Positions 38,058 to 47,194 are shown, counted from the stretch's first letter. The stretch is 64,000 bases of DNA from Geodermatophilus ruber (GCF_900114385.1 NZ_FOSW01000004.1:62001-126000); one strand, 5' to 3'. A program made the numbers and translations. The notes: generated from the letters alone by a model not told the origin.

Positions 38058-38969
38058 ATGCGCACGCTGCGCCTCGTGGCGCTCTCCGACGACGGCCGGA
38101 GCCTGATCCTCACCGTGGAGGGCGCGGACGCCGGCGAGGAGGGCGAGCGGTTCGAGCTGCCGATCGACGACCGGGTCCGGGCCGCCGCCCGCGGCGACGC
38201 CCGCCGCCTCGGCCAGATCGACGTCGAGATCGGCGCCACCCTGCCGCCCCGGGTGATCCAGGCCCGCATCCGGGCCGGGGAGACCCCCGAGGAGGTGGCC
38301 GCGGCCTCCGGCATCCGCGTCGAGCGGATCATGCGCTTCGCGCACCCGGTGCTGCAGGAGCGGGAGCGCGTGGCCGAGCAGGCCCGCGAGGCCCGGGTCC
38401 GGCTCTCCGACGGCACGTCCGCCGTCCCGCTGCAGCAGTTCCTGTCCGAGCGCCTGCGGCTGCTCGGCGCCGACCTCGATGCGGTCCGCTGGGACGCCTC
38501 CCGCGCCTCCGACGGCGTCTGGCAGGTCACCGCGGCCTGGCAGGCCGGCGCGAAGTCCGGGCTCACCCGCTGGGCCTACGACATCCCGGCGCGCACGGTG
38601 ACCCCCGCCGACGCCGCCACCACCGACTTCGCCGAGGGCACCCGGCTGGTCCGCGTCGTCCCGCACGTGCCCAGCGGCGGCCCGCCCGCAGCACCCGTCA
38701 TGCGCAGCCGCCCGGTGGTCGTCGTCCCCGACGACGAGGGGCTCCCGGCACCCTCCGAGCGGGTCGCCGGCGCCGCGGACGGCGGGGAGGACGCCCCGGC
38801 CGGCGAGCGCCGCACCGACCGCGCCGCCACCGTCGGGGACGACGACATCGCCGAGCACGACACCGTCGTCCTCGGCCGCCCCGGCGAGGCGGACGGCGAG
38901 GCGGAGGACCCGCGGGCCCGCATCCCGGCGTGGGAGGACATCGTCTTCGGGGTCCGCCGGCAGCGCTGA
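38058..38969 (+). CDS. sepH: Septation protein SepH
   Basis: A 303-residue homologue of SepH (DUF3071), which binds FtsZ and promotes Z-ring assembly in actinobacteria. The N-terminal conserved domain starts MRTLRLVALSDDGRSLIL. The helix-turn-helix-like region around residues 65-105 (PRVIQARIRAGETPEEVAAA, then ERIMRFAHPVLQER) is the best conserved. The C-terminal 100 residues are low-complexity and acidic, ending in a short conserved motif IPAWEDIVFGVRR. GGAGG lies upstream of the ATG. It is monocistronic by context. Confidence 0.95.
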   Translation: MRTLRLVALSDDGRSLILTVEGADAGEEGERFELPIDDRVRAAARGDARRLGQIDVEIGATLPPRVIQARIRAGETPEEVAAASGIRVERIMRFAHPVLQERERVAEQAREARVRLSDGTSAVPLQQFLSERLRLLGADLDAVRWDASRASDGVWQVTAAWQAGAKSGLTRWAYDIPARTVTPADAATTDFAEGTRLVRVVPHVPSGGPPAAPVMRSRPVVVVPDDEGLPAPSERVAGAADGGEDAPAGERRTDRAATVGDDDIAEHDTVVLGRPGEADGEAEDPRARIPAWEDIVFGVRRQR

Positions 38970-39023
38970 GCCGCGGAACCGGGCACTGGTGTCCGGCGTT
39001 GTCCCCGGGGTAGGGGGTGCGCC

Positions 39024-39497
39024 ATGGCAGCGTCGGTGTCCATGCCGCTCGGCGGCGTGCAGGTGGGGTCCTACGACAGGTACGACCAGGCGCAGGCCGC
39101 CGTCGACTTCCTGTCCGACGAGAAGTTCCCCGTCGAGAACGTGACGATCATCGGCTCGGACCTCAAGCAGGTGGAGAAGGTGACCGGCCGGCTCACCTGG
39201 GGCCGCGCGATCGCGGCGGGCGCGGCCGCCGGGGCCTGGTGGGGACTGTTCGTGGGGCTGCTGCTCGGCATCTTCTCCGCCGACGGTGCCGCCTGGATCG
39301 GCTCGATCCTCTCCGGGCTGCTCATCGGCGTGCTGTTCGGCGTGCTGTTCGGCGCCGTGGGCTACGCGGCCACCCGCGGACGGCGGGACTTCACCAGCCT
39401 CAGCACCATCGTCGCCGGCCGCTACGACATCATGTGCGACCCGGCCTACGCCGAACAGGCGCGCGCGCTGCTGGCCCGCTTCTCCCTGCGCGGCTGA
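39024..39497 (+). CDS. General stress protein (17M-like), glycine-zipper membrane protein
   Basis: A 157-residue protein. The N-terminal 55 residues (VGSYDRYDQAQAAVDFLSDEKFP, VTIIGSDLKQVE) match the general-stress-protein-17M-like alpha/beta domain. A glycine-rich double hydrophobic hairpin follows (AAGAAAGAWWGLFVGLLLGIF and GLLIGVLFGVLFGAVGY). The C-terminal region (SLSTIVAGRYDIMCDPAYAEQARALL) is a conserved tail. AGGGGG lies 6 bases before the ATG. Members are often stress induced; the molecular role is unknown. Confidence 0.88.
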   Translation: MAASVSMPLGGVQVGSYDRYDQAQAAVDFLSDEKFPVENVTIIGSDLKQVEKVTGRLTWGRAIAAGAAAGAWWGLFVGLLLGIFSADGAAWIGSILSGLLIGVLFGVLFGAVGYAATRGRRDFTSLSTIVAGRYDIMCDPAYAEQARALLARFSLRG

Positions 39498-39498
39498 G

Positions 39499-40308
39499 TC
39501 AGCGGAGGGCCGCGAACGCGACCGCGGCCGCGGCGGCCACGCCGAGGGAGTCCACCCCGGCGCGCATCGGGATCCGGGCCCGCACCCGCGCCGCCCGCTG
39601 CGCCTCGGGGGTCAGCCCGGGCCCCTCGGCGCCGAGCAGCACCGCGGTGCGGGGATGCGTGCGGGGATCGATCTCGTTCAGCTCGACCGCATCGGGGGCC
39701 GGGGTGAGCGCCACGCTCAGGTAACCCGCGTCGTGCAGCCGGGCCACCCCGTCGGGCCAGTCGGGCAGGACGGCGAACGGCAGCGCCAGCACGTGCCCCA
39801 TGGAGACCCGCACCGAGCGCCGGTAGAGCGGGTCGGCGCAGCGCGGGTCCAGCAGCAGCCCGTCCACCCCGAGCGCCACCGCGGAGCGGGCGATCGAGCC
39901 CAGGTTCTCCGCGTCGTTGAGCGCCTCCAGGACGGCCAGCCGCCGCGGCGCGGCCGGGTCGGGGCCGGCGAGCAGGGCGTCGAGGTCCTCCGGCGGGCGC
40001 CGGTCGGCCGAGGCGAGCACCCCGCGGGTCAGCCGGAAGCCGATCACGTCGGAGAGCACCCACTTGTCCGCCTCGTAGGCCGGCACCCCCTCGGGCAGGT
40101 CCAGCGCCGCCACCCGGCCGGGCACGCCGAGGACGGCCCGCACGCGGTAGGGCGAGGCCAGCAGCCGCTCGACCGCCGGCACCCCCTCCACGATCACCGG
40201 CCCGGTCCCCCGCTCGGTGCCCGGCCGGCGGTCCCCGGCCTTGAGGTCGCGGAAGTCGGCGACCCGATCGTCCTCCGGGTCGGTGATCAGCGTGGGGACG
40301 GCGGGCAC
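39499..40308 (-). CDS. TrmH/SpoU-family RNA 2'-O-methyltransferase
   Basis: A SPOUT-class methyltransferase of 269 residues with an N-terminal substrate-binding region (VIVEGVPAVERLLASPYRVRAVL). The knotted catalytic domain has motif 1 LNDAENLGSIARSA, motif 2 LLGAEGPGL and motif 3 RAGVDSLGVAAAAAVAFAAL. The usual SLNV of motif 3 reads SLGV, a change at a residue that normally helps bind cofactor. The likely substrate is a ribose in rRNA or tRNA. It converges with the stress-protein gene, with one base between stops in a small palindrome. Confidence 0.9.
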   Translation of the reverse strand: MPAVPTLITDPEDDRVADFRDLKAGDRRPGTERGTGPVIVEGVPAVERLLASPYRVRAVLGVPGRVAALDLPEGVPAYEADKWVLSDVIGFRLTRGVLASADRRPPEDLDALLAGPDPAAPRRLAVLEALNDAENLGSIARSAVALGVDGLLLDPRCADPLYRRSVRVSMGHVLALPFAVLPDWPDGVARLHDAGYLSVALTPAPDAVELNEIDPRTHPRTAVLLGAEGPGLTPEAQRAARVRARIPMRAGVDSLGVAAAAAVAFAALR

Positions 40309-40339
40309 GCCCTCGATGATGCCCGCCGGGGTCGGGCGC

Positions 40340-42466
40340 TCAGACCGGGGCCACCTCGACCCGGGTGTCGGAGAAGGTGGGGGCGTTGCCGAGGTCGGCG
40401 AACACGAACGGGGTGACCGCGTTGACCGTGGCCCCGTCCTTGGTGTTCTTCGGCCACGCCCCCACCGGGCAGACGACCACGCCCGGGGCGACGTCGTCGG
40501 TCACCCGGGCGAGGACGACGAAGGAGCCGCGATCGTTGAAGACGCGGACGTACCCGCCGTCGGGGATGCCGCGCTCCTCGGCGTCCAGCGGGTGGATGCT
40601 CACCGCCGCCTCGCCCTGCACCCGCTTCTGGTGTGCCTGGTCGCCGGCGCTGGAGTTCAGGAAGGCGTGCGACTTCGGGGAGATCAGGTTGAGCCGGTAG
40701 CCGGAGTCGGCCGTCTCCCGCGGCGGCACGTAGTGCGGGAGCGGGTCGACCGCGCCGCCTGGCTGGTACTCGTTCGAGCCCTGCCGGAACAGCGGGACGA
40801 CGAAGTTGCCCGCCTCGGCGGCGAGCGAGGAGCGGAACTCGGTCCTCCCCGACGGAGTGGGGAAGCCCCCCTCGGCGTGCGGTGCGTACTCGTCGGCCGA
40901 GGGCAGGTTCAGCCGCGCCCACCCGGTCCGGCGCAGGGAGTCCACGGTGATGCCGGCCATCGCCGGCGCCGTCCAGTCGAACGCCTCGGCCACCATCTCC
41001 TCGTCGGTGCGGGTGAAGCACGGCTCGTCGAAGCCCATGCGGGCGGCCAGCCTGCGGAACAGCTCGGTGTTGGGTACCGCCTCGCCGAGCGGGGCGATGG
41101 CCGGGGTGTTCAGGGTGACGTAGAAGTGGCCCCAGCTGAACATGATGTCCAGCTGCTCGAGCTGGGTGGTCGCCGGCAGCACGATGTCGGCGTAGCGGGC
41201 GGTGTCGGTGAGCACGTGGTCGCTCACCACGGTGAACAGGTCCTCCCGGGACAGGCCGGCGGCGACCTTGGCCTGCTCGGGGCAGACCACCATCGGGTTG
41301 GAGTTGTAGACCATCAGCGCGGTGATCGGCGGGTCCAGCCCGAGCTCCCCGGTCAGCGCCCGGCCGAGCAGGAACTGGTTGACCACGCGGGTGCCCGGCG
41401 TCGCGAGCTCGGGGTGCATCAGCGCGCCCCAGTTCACCGGGAACGCCCAGAGCGGGAGCTGCAGCAGACCGCCGCCGACGTGCCGCCAGGCCCCCACGAG
41501 CGCGGGCAGGCAGGCGATGGACCGCACCGCCTGCCCTCCCCCGGCGTGCCGCTCGACGGCCACGCCGATCCGGATCATCGCCGGCCGGGTGGTGGCGTAC
41601 TCGCGGGCCAGGGTGCGGATGTCCTCGGCCGCGATACCTGTCTCCCCGGACGCCCACTCGGGGGTGTACCGCCGCACCCGCTCGGCCAGCTCGGGAAAAC
41701 CGACCGTGTGGTCGCGCACGTAGGCCTCGTCGGTCAACCCCTCGGTGATGATCACGTGCATCATCGCCAGCGCGAGGGCCCCGTCGCTGCCCGGGCGGAT
41801 CGGGAGGTGCCAGTCGGCCAACTTGGCCGTCCGGTGGCGCACCGGGTCGATGACGACGACCTTCGCGCCCCGGCGCTGCGCCTCGGCGACGAACGGCCAC
41901 AGGTGCAGGTTCGTCGAGGTCATGTTGCAGGCCCACACGATGATGTAGCGGGAGTGCACGAGGCTCTCCGGGTCCACCCCGGCGGTGGCGCCGATGGTCA
42001 TCGTGTAGGCGGTGCACGCCCCCGAGTCGCAGTAGGTCCGCTCGGAGATCGTCGCGCCCAGCCGGTTGAAGAACGGGTCGCCGACGTTGAGCCCGTTGAG
42101 GACGCCCTCGGTGCCGAGGTAGCTGACCGGCATGATCGCCTCGGGGCCGTGCTCGGCGGCCGCGGCGCGGAACCGCGCGGTGATCTCGTCCAGGGCGTCG
42201 TCCCAGCTGATCCGCTCGAAGCGGCCGCTGCCCTTCGGCCCGGTCCGGCGCAGCGGGTGGAGCAGGCGGTCGGCGCCGTACACCTTGTCGACGTAGTTGT
42301 TGACCTTCACGCACAGGCCGCCCCGGGTGACGGGGTGGTCGGGGTCGCCACGCACCTCGATCGCCCGGCCGCCGGCGACCGTGACCAGCATCGCGCAGGT
42401 GTCGGGGCAGTCGTGGGGGCACGCCCCGCGCACGGTGGTGGTGGGAACGTCCTCGGTGGCGGTCAT
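40340..42466 (-). CDS. Molybdopterin oxidoreductase
   Basis: A DMSO-reductase-superfamily catalytic subunit of 708 residues. The N terminus has an Fe4-S4 motif CPHDCPDTCAM followed by GGLCVKVN. Next come SYLGTEGVLNG and YCDSGACTAYTMTIG (Mo-ligand region), and the C-terminal cofactor-binding domain contains PEQAKV, LPATTQLEQLD and EERGIPDGGYVRVFNDRG. No twin-arginine signal is present, so it is probably cytoplasmic. The electron partner and substrate are unknown. The ATG at 42466 follows GAGGAGAAG. Confidence 0.9.
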   Translation of the reverse strand: MTATEDVPTTTVRGACPHDCPDTCAMLVTVAGGRAIEVRGDPDHPVTRGGLCVKVNNYVDKVYGADRLLHPLRRTGPKGSGRFERISWDDALDEITARFRAAAAEHGPEAIMPVSYLGTEGVLNGLNVGDPFFNRLGATISERTYCDSGACTAYTMTIGATAGVDPESLVHSRYIIVWACNMTSTNLHLWPFVAEAQRRGAKVVVIDPVRHRTAKLADWHLPIRPGSDGALALAMMHVIITEGLTDEAYVRDHTVGFPELAERVRRYTPEWASGETGIAAEDIRTLAREYATTRPAMIRIGVAVERHAGGGQAVRSIACLPALVGAWRHVGGGLLQLPLWAFPVNWGALMHPELATPGTRVVNQFLLGRALTGELGLDPPITALMVYNSNPMVVCPEQAKVAAGLSREDLFTVVSDHVLTDTARYADIVLPATTQLEQLDIMFSWGHFYVTLNTPAIAPLGEAVPNTELFRRLAARMGFDEPCFTRTDEEMVAEAFDWTAPAMAGITVDSLRRTGWARLNLPSADEYAPHAEGGFPTPSGRTEFRSSLAAEAGNFVVPLFRQGSNEYQPGGAVDPLPHYVPPRETADSGYRLNLISPKSHAFLNSSAGDQAHQKRVQGEAAVSIHPLDAEERGIPDGGYVRVFNDRGSFVVLARVTDDVAPGVVVCPVGAWPKNTKDGATVNAVTPFVFADLGNAPTFSDTRVEVAPV

Positions 42467-42511
42467 CCGGCTTCTCCTCGGCCCACCCCGGGGCCCGGGC
42501 GGCCCGGGGTC

Positions 42512-42531
42512 GCGCGCAGTGTCCTGCGCGC
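42512..42531. terminator. Short perfect hairpin
   Basis: GCGCGCAG and CTGCGCGC (8-bp arms) flank TGTC between the thioesterase gene and the molybdopterin enzyme gene, both on the minus strand. It could limit read-through from the thioesterase gene. Confidence 0.45.
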
Positions 42532-42573
42532 CGACGGGACTCGCCAGGCTCCCGGCCGCGGTGGCCCGCGGGA

Positions 42574-43398
42574 TCAGCGCGGCAGGCGGGCCAGCTGCCG
42601 GCTCTGCGCGACCAGCCGGCCGGTGGAGTCCCAGATCCGGTAGTCCTCGTCCAGCCAGCCGCCGGCGATCTCGCTCGCCCGGGCCTCGACCAGGCACCAC
42701 CCGGGCGCGGGCAGCGCGCGCACCAGGACCTGCAGCTGCACCGTGGGCGCCCAGCCGAATCGGCCGATCGCCCAGCTGGTCGGCGGCAGGGCGTCGGCGA
42801 AGAGCAGCAGCGCGAGCGGGTCGGGCTCCCGGCCGTCGGCCAGCCGCACCCAGGCGCGCATGACCGGCTCGTCCGACGGCCGGGCCACCGCCCAGCCCGC
42901 GGTCACCGGGTCCAGCCGGGTGTGCACCCGGGTCCGCAGGCCCACCTCCGGCAGCGGGTGCGCCAGCGAGCCGTCGTCCACCGGGGGGAGGCAGCGCTCC
43001 ACCGGGGTGGCCTCCGGCGGGGGCGCCGCGGAGTACGCCGGTGGCTCGCCGGTCAGGGTCGCCGTCGTCACCTGGGCCGACAGCGTCGGGCCGTCGGGAC
43101 CGGCCAGGACGACCGAGGAGTGCGCCAGCGTTCGGCCGGCCGGTCCGGCGGTCACCGCGAGCGCCGCCGGGCCGGGCCCCGTGGCCCGCAGGAAGCTCGC
43201 CGACAGCGCCACCGGGTGCGGGTGCGGGCTGCCCACCAGGGCCGCCCGCGCCACGACGGCGAGCAGGTAACCGCCGTTGAGCACTCCCGCTCCGACGTCC
43301 CAACCGGGGTCGAGGTCGGCGACCAGCCCCCCGCCCTCGGTGCGCGTCACGGCGGTGGCGGCATCGAACACGGACGGAACGGGGTCGGTCTGCGGCAC
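42574..43398 (-). CDS. Acyl-CoA thioesterase (TesB-like, double hot dog)
   Basis: A 274-residue protein with two hot-dog units. The first half contains GVLNGGYLLAVVARAAL (the NGGY motif of this family) and HPVALSASFLRATGPGPA. The second half contains AWVRLADGREPDPLALLLFADALPP, whose Asp is the expected active-site residue. The last strand is WLDEDYRIWDSTGRLVAQSRQLARL, highly typical. It would hydrolyse acyl-CoA esters; chain length is unknown. The frame runs upstream antisense to the aldo/keto reductase; the GTG at 43398 gives the normal family length. Confidence 0.88.
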   Translation of the reverse strand: MPQTDPVPSVFDAATAVTRTEGGGLVADLDPGWDVGAGVLNGGYLLAVVARAALVGSPHPHPVALSASFLRATGPGPAALAVTAGPAGRTLAHSSVVLAGPDGPTLSAQVTTATLTGEPPAYSAAPPPEATPVERCLPPVDDGSLAHPLPEVGLRTRVHTRLDPVTAGWAVARPSDEPVMRAWVRLADGREPDPLALLLFADALPPTSWAIGRFGWAPTVQLQVLVRALPAPGWCLVEARASEIAGGWLDEDYRIWDSTGRLVAQSRQLARLPR

Positions 43399-43425
43399 GC
43401 GGCCCAGACTGCCAGGGTGGTTCCC

Positions 43426-44394
43426 ATGGACTACACGCACCTGGGGCGCAGCGGGCTGTCGGTCTCCCGCCTCTGCCTGGGCACCATGAACTTCGGCTGG
43501 CAGACCCCCGAGGACGAGTCCCACGCGATCATGGACCGCGCGCTCACCGAGGGGATCAACTTCTTCGACACCGCCAACGTCTACGGCTTCGACCAGGGCA
43601 AGGGCCGCACCGAGGAGGTGCTCGGCACCTGGTTCGCCCAGGGCGGGGAGCGGCGGGAGAAGACGGTGCTGGCCACCAAGGTGTACGGCTCGATGTCGGA
43701 CTGGCCGAACGACACCTTCCTGTCGGCCCGCAACATCGTCCGCGCCTGCGACGCCTCGCTGCGCCGGATGCAGACCGACTGGATCGACCTCTACCAGTTC
43801 CACCACGTCGACCTGACCACGCCGTGGGAGGAGATCTGGCAGGCCTGCGAGACGCTGGTCGGCCAGGGCAAGATCCTCTACGTCGGCTCCTCGAACCACG
43901 CCGGCTGGCAGCTCGCCGCGGCCAACGAGGCCGCCGCCCGCCGCCACTTCCAGGGGCTGGTCAGCGAGCAGTCGATCTACAACCTGCTGACCCGGCAGAT
44001 CGAGCTGGAGGTGATCCCGGCCGCCCAGCACTACGGGCTCGGCATCATCCCGTGGAGCCCGCTGCACGGCGGGCTGCTGGCCGGCGCGCTGGAGAAGGCG
44101 GAGGGCAGCCGCCGCTACGAGGGGCGCGCGAAGAGCGGCCTGGAGGCCAACCGGGCGGCGCTCGAGCAGTACGAGGCCTTCTGCCGCGAGATCGGGCACT
44201 CCCCCGCCGACGTCGCGCTGGCCTGGCTGCTGCACCAGCCTGCGGTGACCGCCCCGATCGTCGGCCCGCGCACGGTGGACCAGCTCGAGGGGGCGCTGGC
44301 GGCGCTGGACATCCGGCTCACCGACGAGCAGCTCGCCCGGCTCGACGAGATCTTCCCCGGCTACAAGCCGGCACCGATGGAGTACGCGTGGTGA
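43426..44394 (+). CDS. Aldo/keto reductase
   Basis: An NADPH-dependent oxidoreductase of 322 residues with a TIM barrel. Catalytic residues are Asp in FFDTANVYG (Tyr in the same segment), Lys in LATKVYG and His in YQFHHVD. The cofactor-binding end of the barrel reads PIVGPRTVDQLEGALAAL. MDYTHLGRSGLSVSRLCLGTM is the standard start of the YajO/Kv-beta-like group. The substrate is an unspecified aldehyde or ketone. Confidence 0.93.
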   Translation: MDYTHLGRSGLSVSRLCLGTMNFGWQTPEDESHAIMDRALTEGINFFDTANVYGFDQGKGRTEEVLGTWFAQGGERREKTVLATKVYGSMSDWPNDTFLSARNIVRACDASLRRMQTDWIDLYQFHHVDLTTPWEEIWQACETLVGQGKILYVGSSNHAGWQLAAANEAAARRHFQGLVSEQSIYNLLTRQIELEVIPAAQHYGLGIIPWSPLHGGLLAGALEKAEGSRRYEGRAKSGLEANRAALEQYEAFCREIGHSPADVALAWLLHQPAVTAPIVGPRTVDQLEGALAALDIRLTDEQLARLDEIFPGYKPAPMEYAW

Positions 44395-44413
44395 TCGTCC
44401 GGGGCGGCTGCCC

Positions 44414-44944
44414 TCAGCCCACGGGCCAGGCCGCGACGCGGTCGTAGCGGGGCTCCGGACCGAGGTGGCTCTCCAGCAGCTCCACCTCGGTCACCGGCCA
44501 GTCCGGCCCCTGGTACCCGGCCAGCCGTTCCGGCAGGTCGCCGTCCCCGGGCCGCCCGGGGCGCCAGCGCCCCAGGGTGAGGTGGGCGCGGAAGGGCCGC
44601 TCCTCCACCGGCAGGTGCAGGCCCCGCGCAGCGGTGGCCAACCGCGCGGCCAGGGCGGTGAGCGCGTCCCCGTCCCCGCTGACCCCCGCCCAGCAGATCT
44701 GCGGACGGCGGCGGGAGCCGAACCGCCCGCCCCCGGCGAGCCGGAGGGTGAGCGGGGGCGTCGGCGCGACCGCCGGCCCGGCGGCGGCGACCAGGTCGTC
44801 GACCGCATCCGGCGGGACCTGCCCCAGGAACAGCAGGGTGAGGTGCCAGCGCGCCGGCGACGTCCAGCGCGGTCCGCCCGGCGCCTCGCGCAGTGGCGCC
44901 AGCGCCAGGTCCAGGTCCGCGCGCGCCGCCGGGGACGGCGTCAC
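44414..44944 (-). CDS. thpR: RNA 2',3'-cyclic phosphodiesterase (2'-5' RNA ligase family)
   Basis: A small 2H-phosphoesterase. The two HxTx motifs are HLTLLFLG (about residue 34) and HLTLGRW (about 120), which define the family hydrolysing 2',3'-cyclic phosphates of RNA. From the GTG at 44944 the protein has 176 residues, but the conserved beginning RRLFFAV lies just upstream in frame. No ATG, GTG or TTG is available before the preceding gene's stop, so a CTG at 44989 may be the true start. It is downstream of the membrane protein gene and probably co-transcribed. Confidence 0.85.
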   Translation of the reverse strand: MTPSPAARADLDLALAPLREAPGGPRWTSPARWHLTLLFLGQVPPDAVDDLVAAAGPAVAPTPPLTLRLAGGGRFGSRRRPQICWAGVSGDGDALTALAARLATAARGLHLPVEERPFRAHLTLGRWRPGRPGDGDLPERLAGYQGPDWPVTEVELLESHLGPEPRYDRVAAWPVG

Positions 44945-44985
44945 CGCGAAGAACAGCCGCCGCGGCCGCGGTGCTGCCGGGGCGG

Positions 44986-45393
44986 TCAGTCGGGCACCAC
45001 CAGTCCGGCGTCCGCGAGCGCCGCCTGCAGCCGCAGCCGTTCCACGTCCCGCGGCAGGCCCGCCGGCTCGCGCCCGAGCGTGTGCGGCACCTCGAGCAGC
45101 ACCGCCGCCTCCCCCAGGACGTCGTCGTAGGCGGCCTGCAGCCCGAGCCGGCGGGCCATCGGGACGCCGGCCGGCACCCGGGCCAGCTGTCGCGAGAGCC
45201 GGTGGAGGTCGGCGGCGACCGCCTCGAGCGGACGGCGCGGAGGCAGCACCGGCTCCGCGGGACGCCGGCGCCGCGGCAGCGGCAGCGGCAGCCGCGCGGA
45301 GCCGCAGAAGCAGCGGGCGAGCCAGCCGAGCAGGGCGACCGCGCCCACGACACCGGCCACGACCGACGCGACGTACAGCAGCGCGGGAGCCAT
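44986..45393 (-). CDS. Small membrane-anchored hypothetical protein
   Basis: 135 residues of unknown function. One N-terminal membrane helix (LLYVASVVAGVVGAVALLGWLA) is followed by a basic Pro/Arg-rich linker (RLPLPLPRRRRPAEP). The soluble helical domain carries RLSRQLARVPAGVPMARRLG and LRLQAALADAGLVVPD; AYDDVLGEAAVLLEVPHTL is conserved-looking. It lies between the MFS gene and thpR on the same strand, 35 bases from the former. I recognise no family by name. Confidence 0.75.
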   Translation of the reverse strand: MAPALLYVASVVAGVVGAVALLGWLARCFCGSARLPLPLPRRRRPAEPVLPPRRPLEAVAADLHRLSRQLARVPAGVPMARRLGLQAAYDDVLGEAAVLLEVPHTLGREPAGLPRDVERLRLQAALADAGLVVPD

Positions 45394-45428
45394 GCCGCCT
45401 CCACCGACGACTCGAGGGGAGCTCCCCG

Positions 45429-46763
45429 TCACGGTACGTCGGCCGGCCGCCCCGGGGTGGTGGCGGTCACCCGCGGGCCGACGTGCAGCCGCAGCGCCGG
45501 CGGGCGGACGCGCGCCTCCAGCCGGACCCGGCGCCCCCGGGCCAGCCAGAGGGCCGCACCCACCCCGGCGGCGACCGCGACCGCGCCGCCGAGGATCAGC
45601 CCCCAGGGCGCGCCGAGGTGCTCGGAGGTCCAGCCGATGAGGGGAGCGCCGAGGGGCGTGCCGCCCATGAAGCACATGAAGTAGAGGGCCATGACCCGCC
45701 CGCGCATCTGCGGCTCGACCCCGAGCTGGACGAAGCTGTTGTTGGCCACGCTGAAGACCAGTGCGGCCGCGCCGGTGGGCACCAGCATCACCGCGAAGGA
45801 CACGTAGCCCGGCATCAGCCCGCAGACGATGCTGCACAGCCCGAAGACCACCGCCGAGACGACCAGGAAACGTTGCCGCGGTCGGACGCTGCGCCGGGTG
45901 GACAGCAGGGCGCCGGTCAGCGAGCCGACCGCGAAGCACGTCGAGAGCAGGCCGAAGGCCTGGGCCCCCAGGTCGAAGACCTCGCGGGTCATGAGCGCGA
46001 TGGTGACCTGGTAGTTGAAGGCGAAGGTGCCGAGCACGAAGGCCAGGGCCATCGCCAGCACCAGGTCCGGGTGCGCCCACGTGTAGCGGAGCCCCTCGCG
46101 CAGCTGCCCCCTGGCCCGCGCCACCGGCGGGCTGCGCCGCAGCTCCCCCGGGCGCATGGTCAGCAGCGCCGCGATGGTGAAGGCGAAGCTCGCCGCGTTG
46201 GCGAAGAAGGCCGGCGCCGTGTCCCCGGAGGCGGCGCCGATGACCACGCCGGCGACCGCCGGTCCCACCAGCCGGGCGCTGTTGAAGATCGTCGAGTTCA
46301 GGCTGACGGCGTTGGCGAGCAGCTCGGGGCCGACCAGCTCCGAGGCGAAGGACTGGCGCACCGGCGCGTCGATCGCCGACACCGCGCCGAGCGCGCCGGC
46401 GAGGACGAACACGTGCCACAGCGCGATCCCGTCCGTGGCGACGAGAACGCCCAGGACCAGCGCGAGCAGGCCCATGAGCGACTGGGTGACGACGAGGGTC
46501 CGGCGCTTGTCGTAGCGGTCGGCCAGCACCCCGCCGTACATGCTCAGCAGCAGCGTGGGACCGAACTGCAGCGCCGTGATCAGTCCGAGGGCGACCCCGC
46601 TGTCACCGGAGAGCTGCAGGACCAGCCAGTCCTGGCCGATGCGCTGCATCCACGTGCCGGTGAGGCTGACCAGGTTGGCCGAGGCGTAGAGGCGGTAGTT
46701 GCGCACGCGCAGCGACCGGAACATGCCGGTGCCGGAGGGGGCACGGTCGCTGCGCGCCGTCAC
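45429..46763 (-). CDS. MFS transporter linked to MarR regulator
   Basis: A 444-residue major facilitator of the DHA3/enterobactin-exporter-like group with twelve predicted helices. FRSLRVRNYRLYASANLVSLTGTWMQRIGQDWLVL is the family's typical first helix, GVLADRYDKRRTLV is the motif-A loop, and DAPVRQSFASELVG is in helix 4-5. The GTG at 46763 overlaps the MarR stop by 4 bases (GTGA), so the pair forms an operon with coupled translation. A role in drug or metabolite efflux under MarR control is the usual inference. Confidence 0.9.
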   Translation of the reverse strand: MTARSDRAPSGTGMFRSLRVRNYRLYASANLVSLTGTWMQRIGQDWLVLQLSGDSGVALGLITALQFGPTLLLSMYGGVLADRYDKRRTLVVTQSLMGLLALVLGVLVATDGIALWHVFVLAGALGAVSAIDAPVRQSFASELVGPELLANAVSLNSTIFNSARLVGPAVAGVVIGAASGDTAPAFFANAASFAFTIAALLTMRPGELRRSPPVARARGQLREGLRYTWAHPDLVLAMALAFVLGTFAFNYQVTIALMTREVFDLGAQAFGLLSTCFAVGSLTGALLSTRRSVRPRQRFLVVSAVVFGLCSIVCGLMPGYVSFAVMLVPTGAAALVFSVANNSFVQLGVEPQMRGRVMALYFMCFMGGTPLGAPLIGWTSEHLGAPWGLILGGAVAVAAGVGAALWLARGRRVRLEARVRPPALRLHVGPRVTATTPGRPADVP

Positions 46764-47194
46764 CCACTCGCCAGCTTGTCCATGATCGCCGCGGCCTCGC
46801 GCAGCACGGTGCGCTCCTCGGCCGTCAGCTCCTGCAGCCTCCCGGACAGCCACGCCTCCCGCGCGCGGGCCTCGGCGGCGAGCAGGTCGTCGGCGGCCGG
46901 GGTGAGGTCGATGATCACCTGCCGCCCGTCGGTGGGGTGCGGCCGCCGGGTGACCAGGCTCATGCCCTCCAGCGCCACGACGACGCGGGTCATCGACGGC
47001 GGCTGGACCCGCTCGTGCGCCGCCAGCTCCCCCGGGCTCATCGGACCGTGGTGCTTGAGCGTCGACAGCGCCGCGAGGTGGGTGAGCGTCACGGAGCTGT
47101 CCACCCGCTGGTTGCGCAGCCGCCGCGAGAACCGCATGACCGCCAGCCGCAGGTCGTGGGCCAGCGCCGCGGTGTCCAGCGTGGTCCGACTCAC
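46760..47194 (-). CDS. MarR-family transcriptional regulator
   Basis: A 144-residue winged-helix regulator. The DNA-binding region is LTHLAALSTLKHHGPMSPGELAAHERVQPPSMTRVVVALEGMSLVTRRPHPTDGRQVIIDLT (about 37-98), with the wing DGRQV. Helices at both ends (LAHDLRLAVMRFSRRLR, EERTVLREAAAIMDKLA) make the dimer. The GTG at 47194 is chosen by family length. The sequence before it carries AGCTAGGCTAAGG, a partly symmetrical stretch that could be its own operator. It likely controls the downstream MFS gene in response to a small ligand. Confidence 0.92.
   Translation of the reverse strand: MSRTTLDTAALAHDLRLAVMRFSRRLRNQRVDSSVTLTHLAALSTLKHHGPMSPGELAAHERVQPPSMTRVVVALEGMSLVTRRPHPTDGRQVIIDLTPAADDLLAAEARAREAWLSGRLQELTAEERTVLREAAAIMDKLASG

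Noticed and set aside
38989-39012. Sigma-B/F-type promoter (GTGT, 15 bases, GGGTA) before the stress-protein gene
   Set aside because: The GGGTA merges with the ribosome binding site AGGGGG and the -35 is a poor match, so I cannot separate it from the Shine-Dalgarno sequence.
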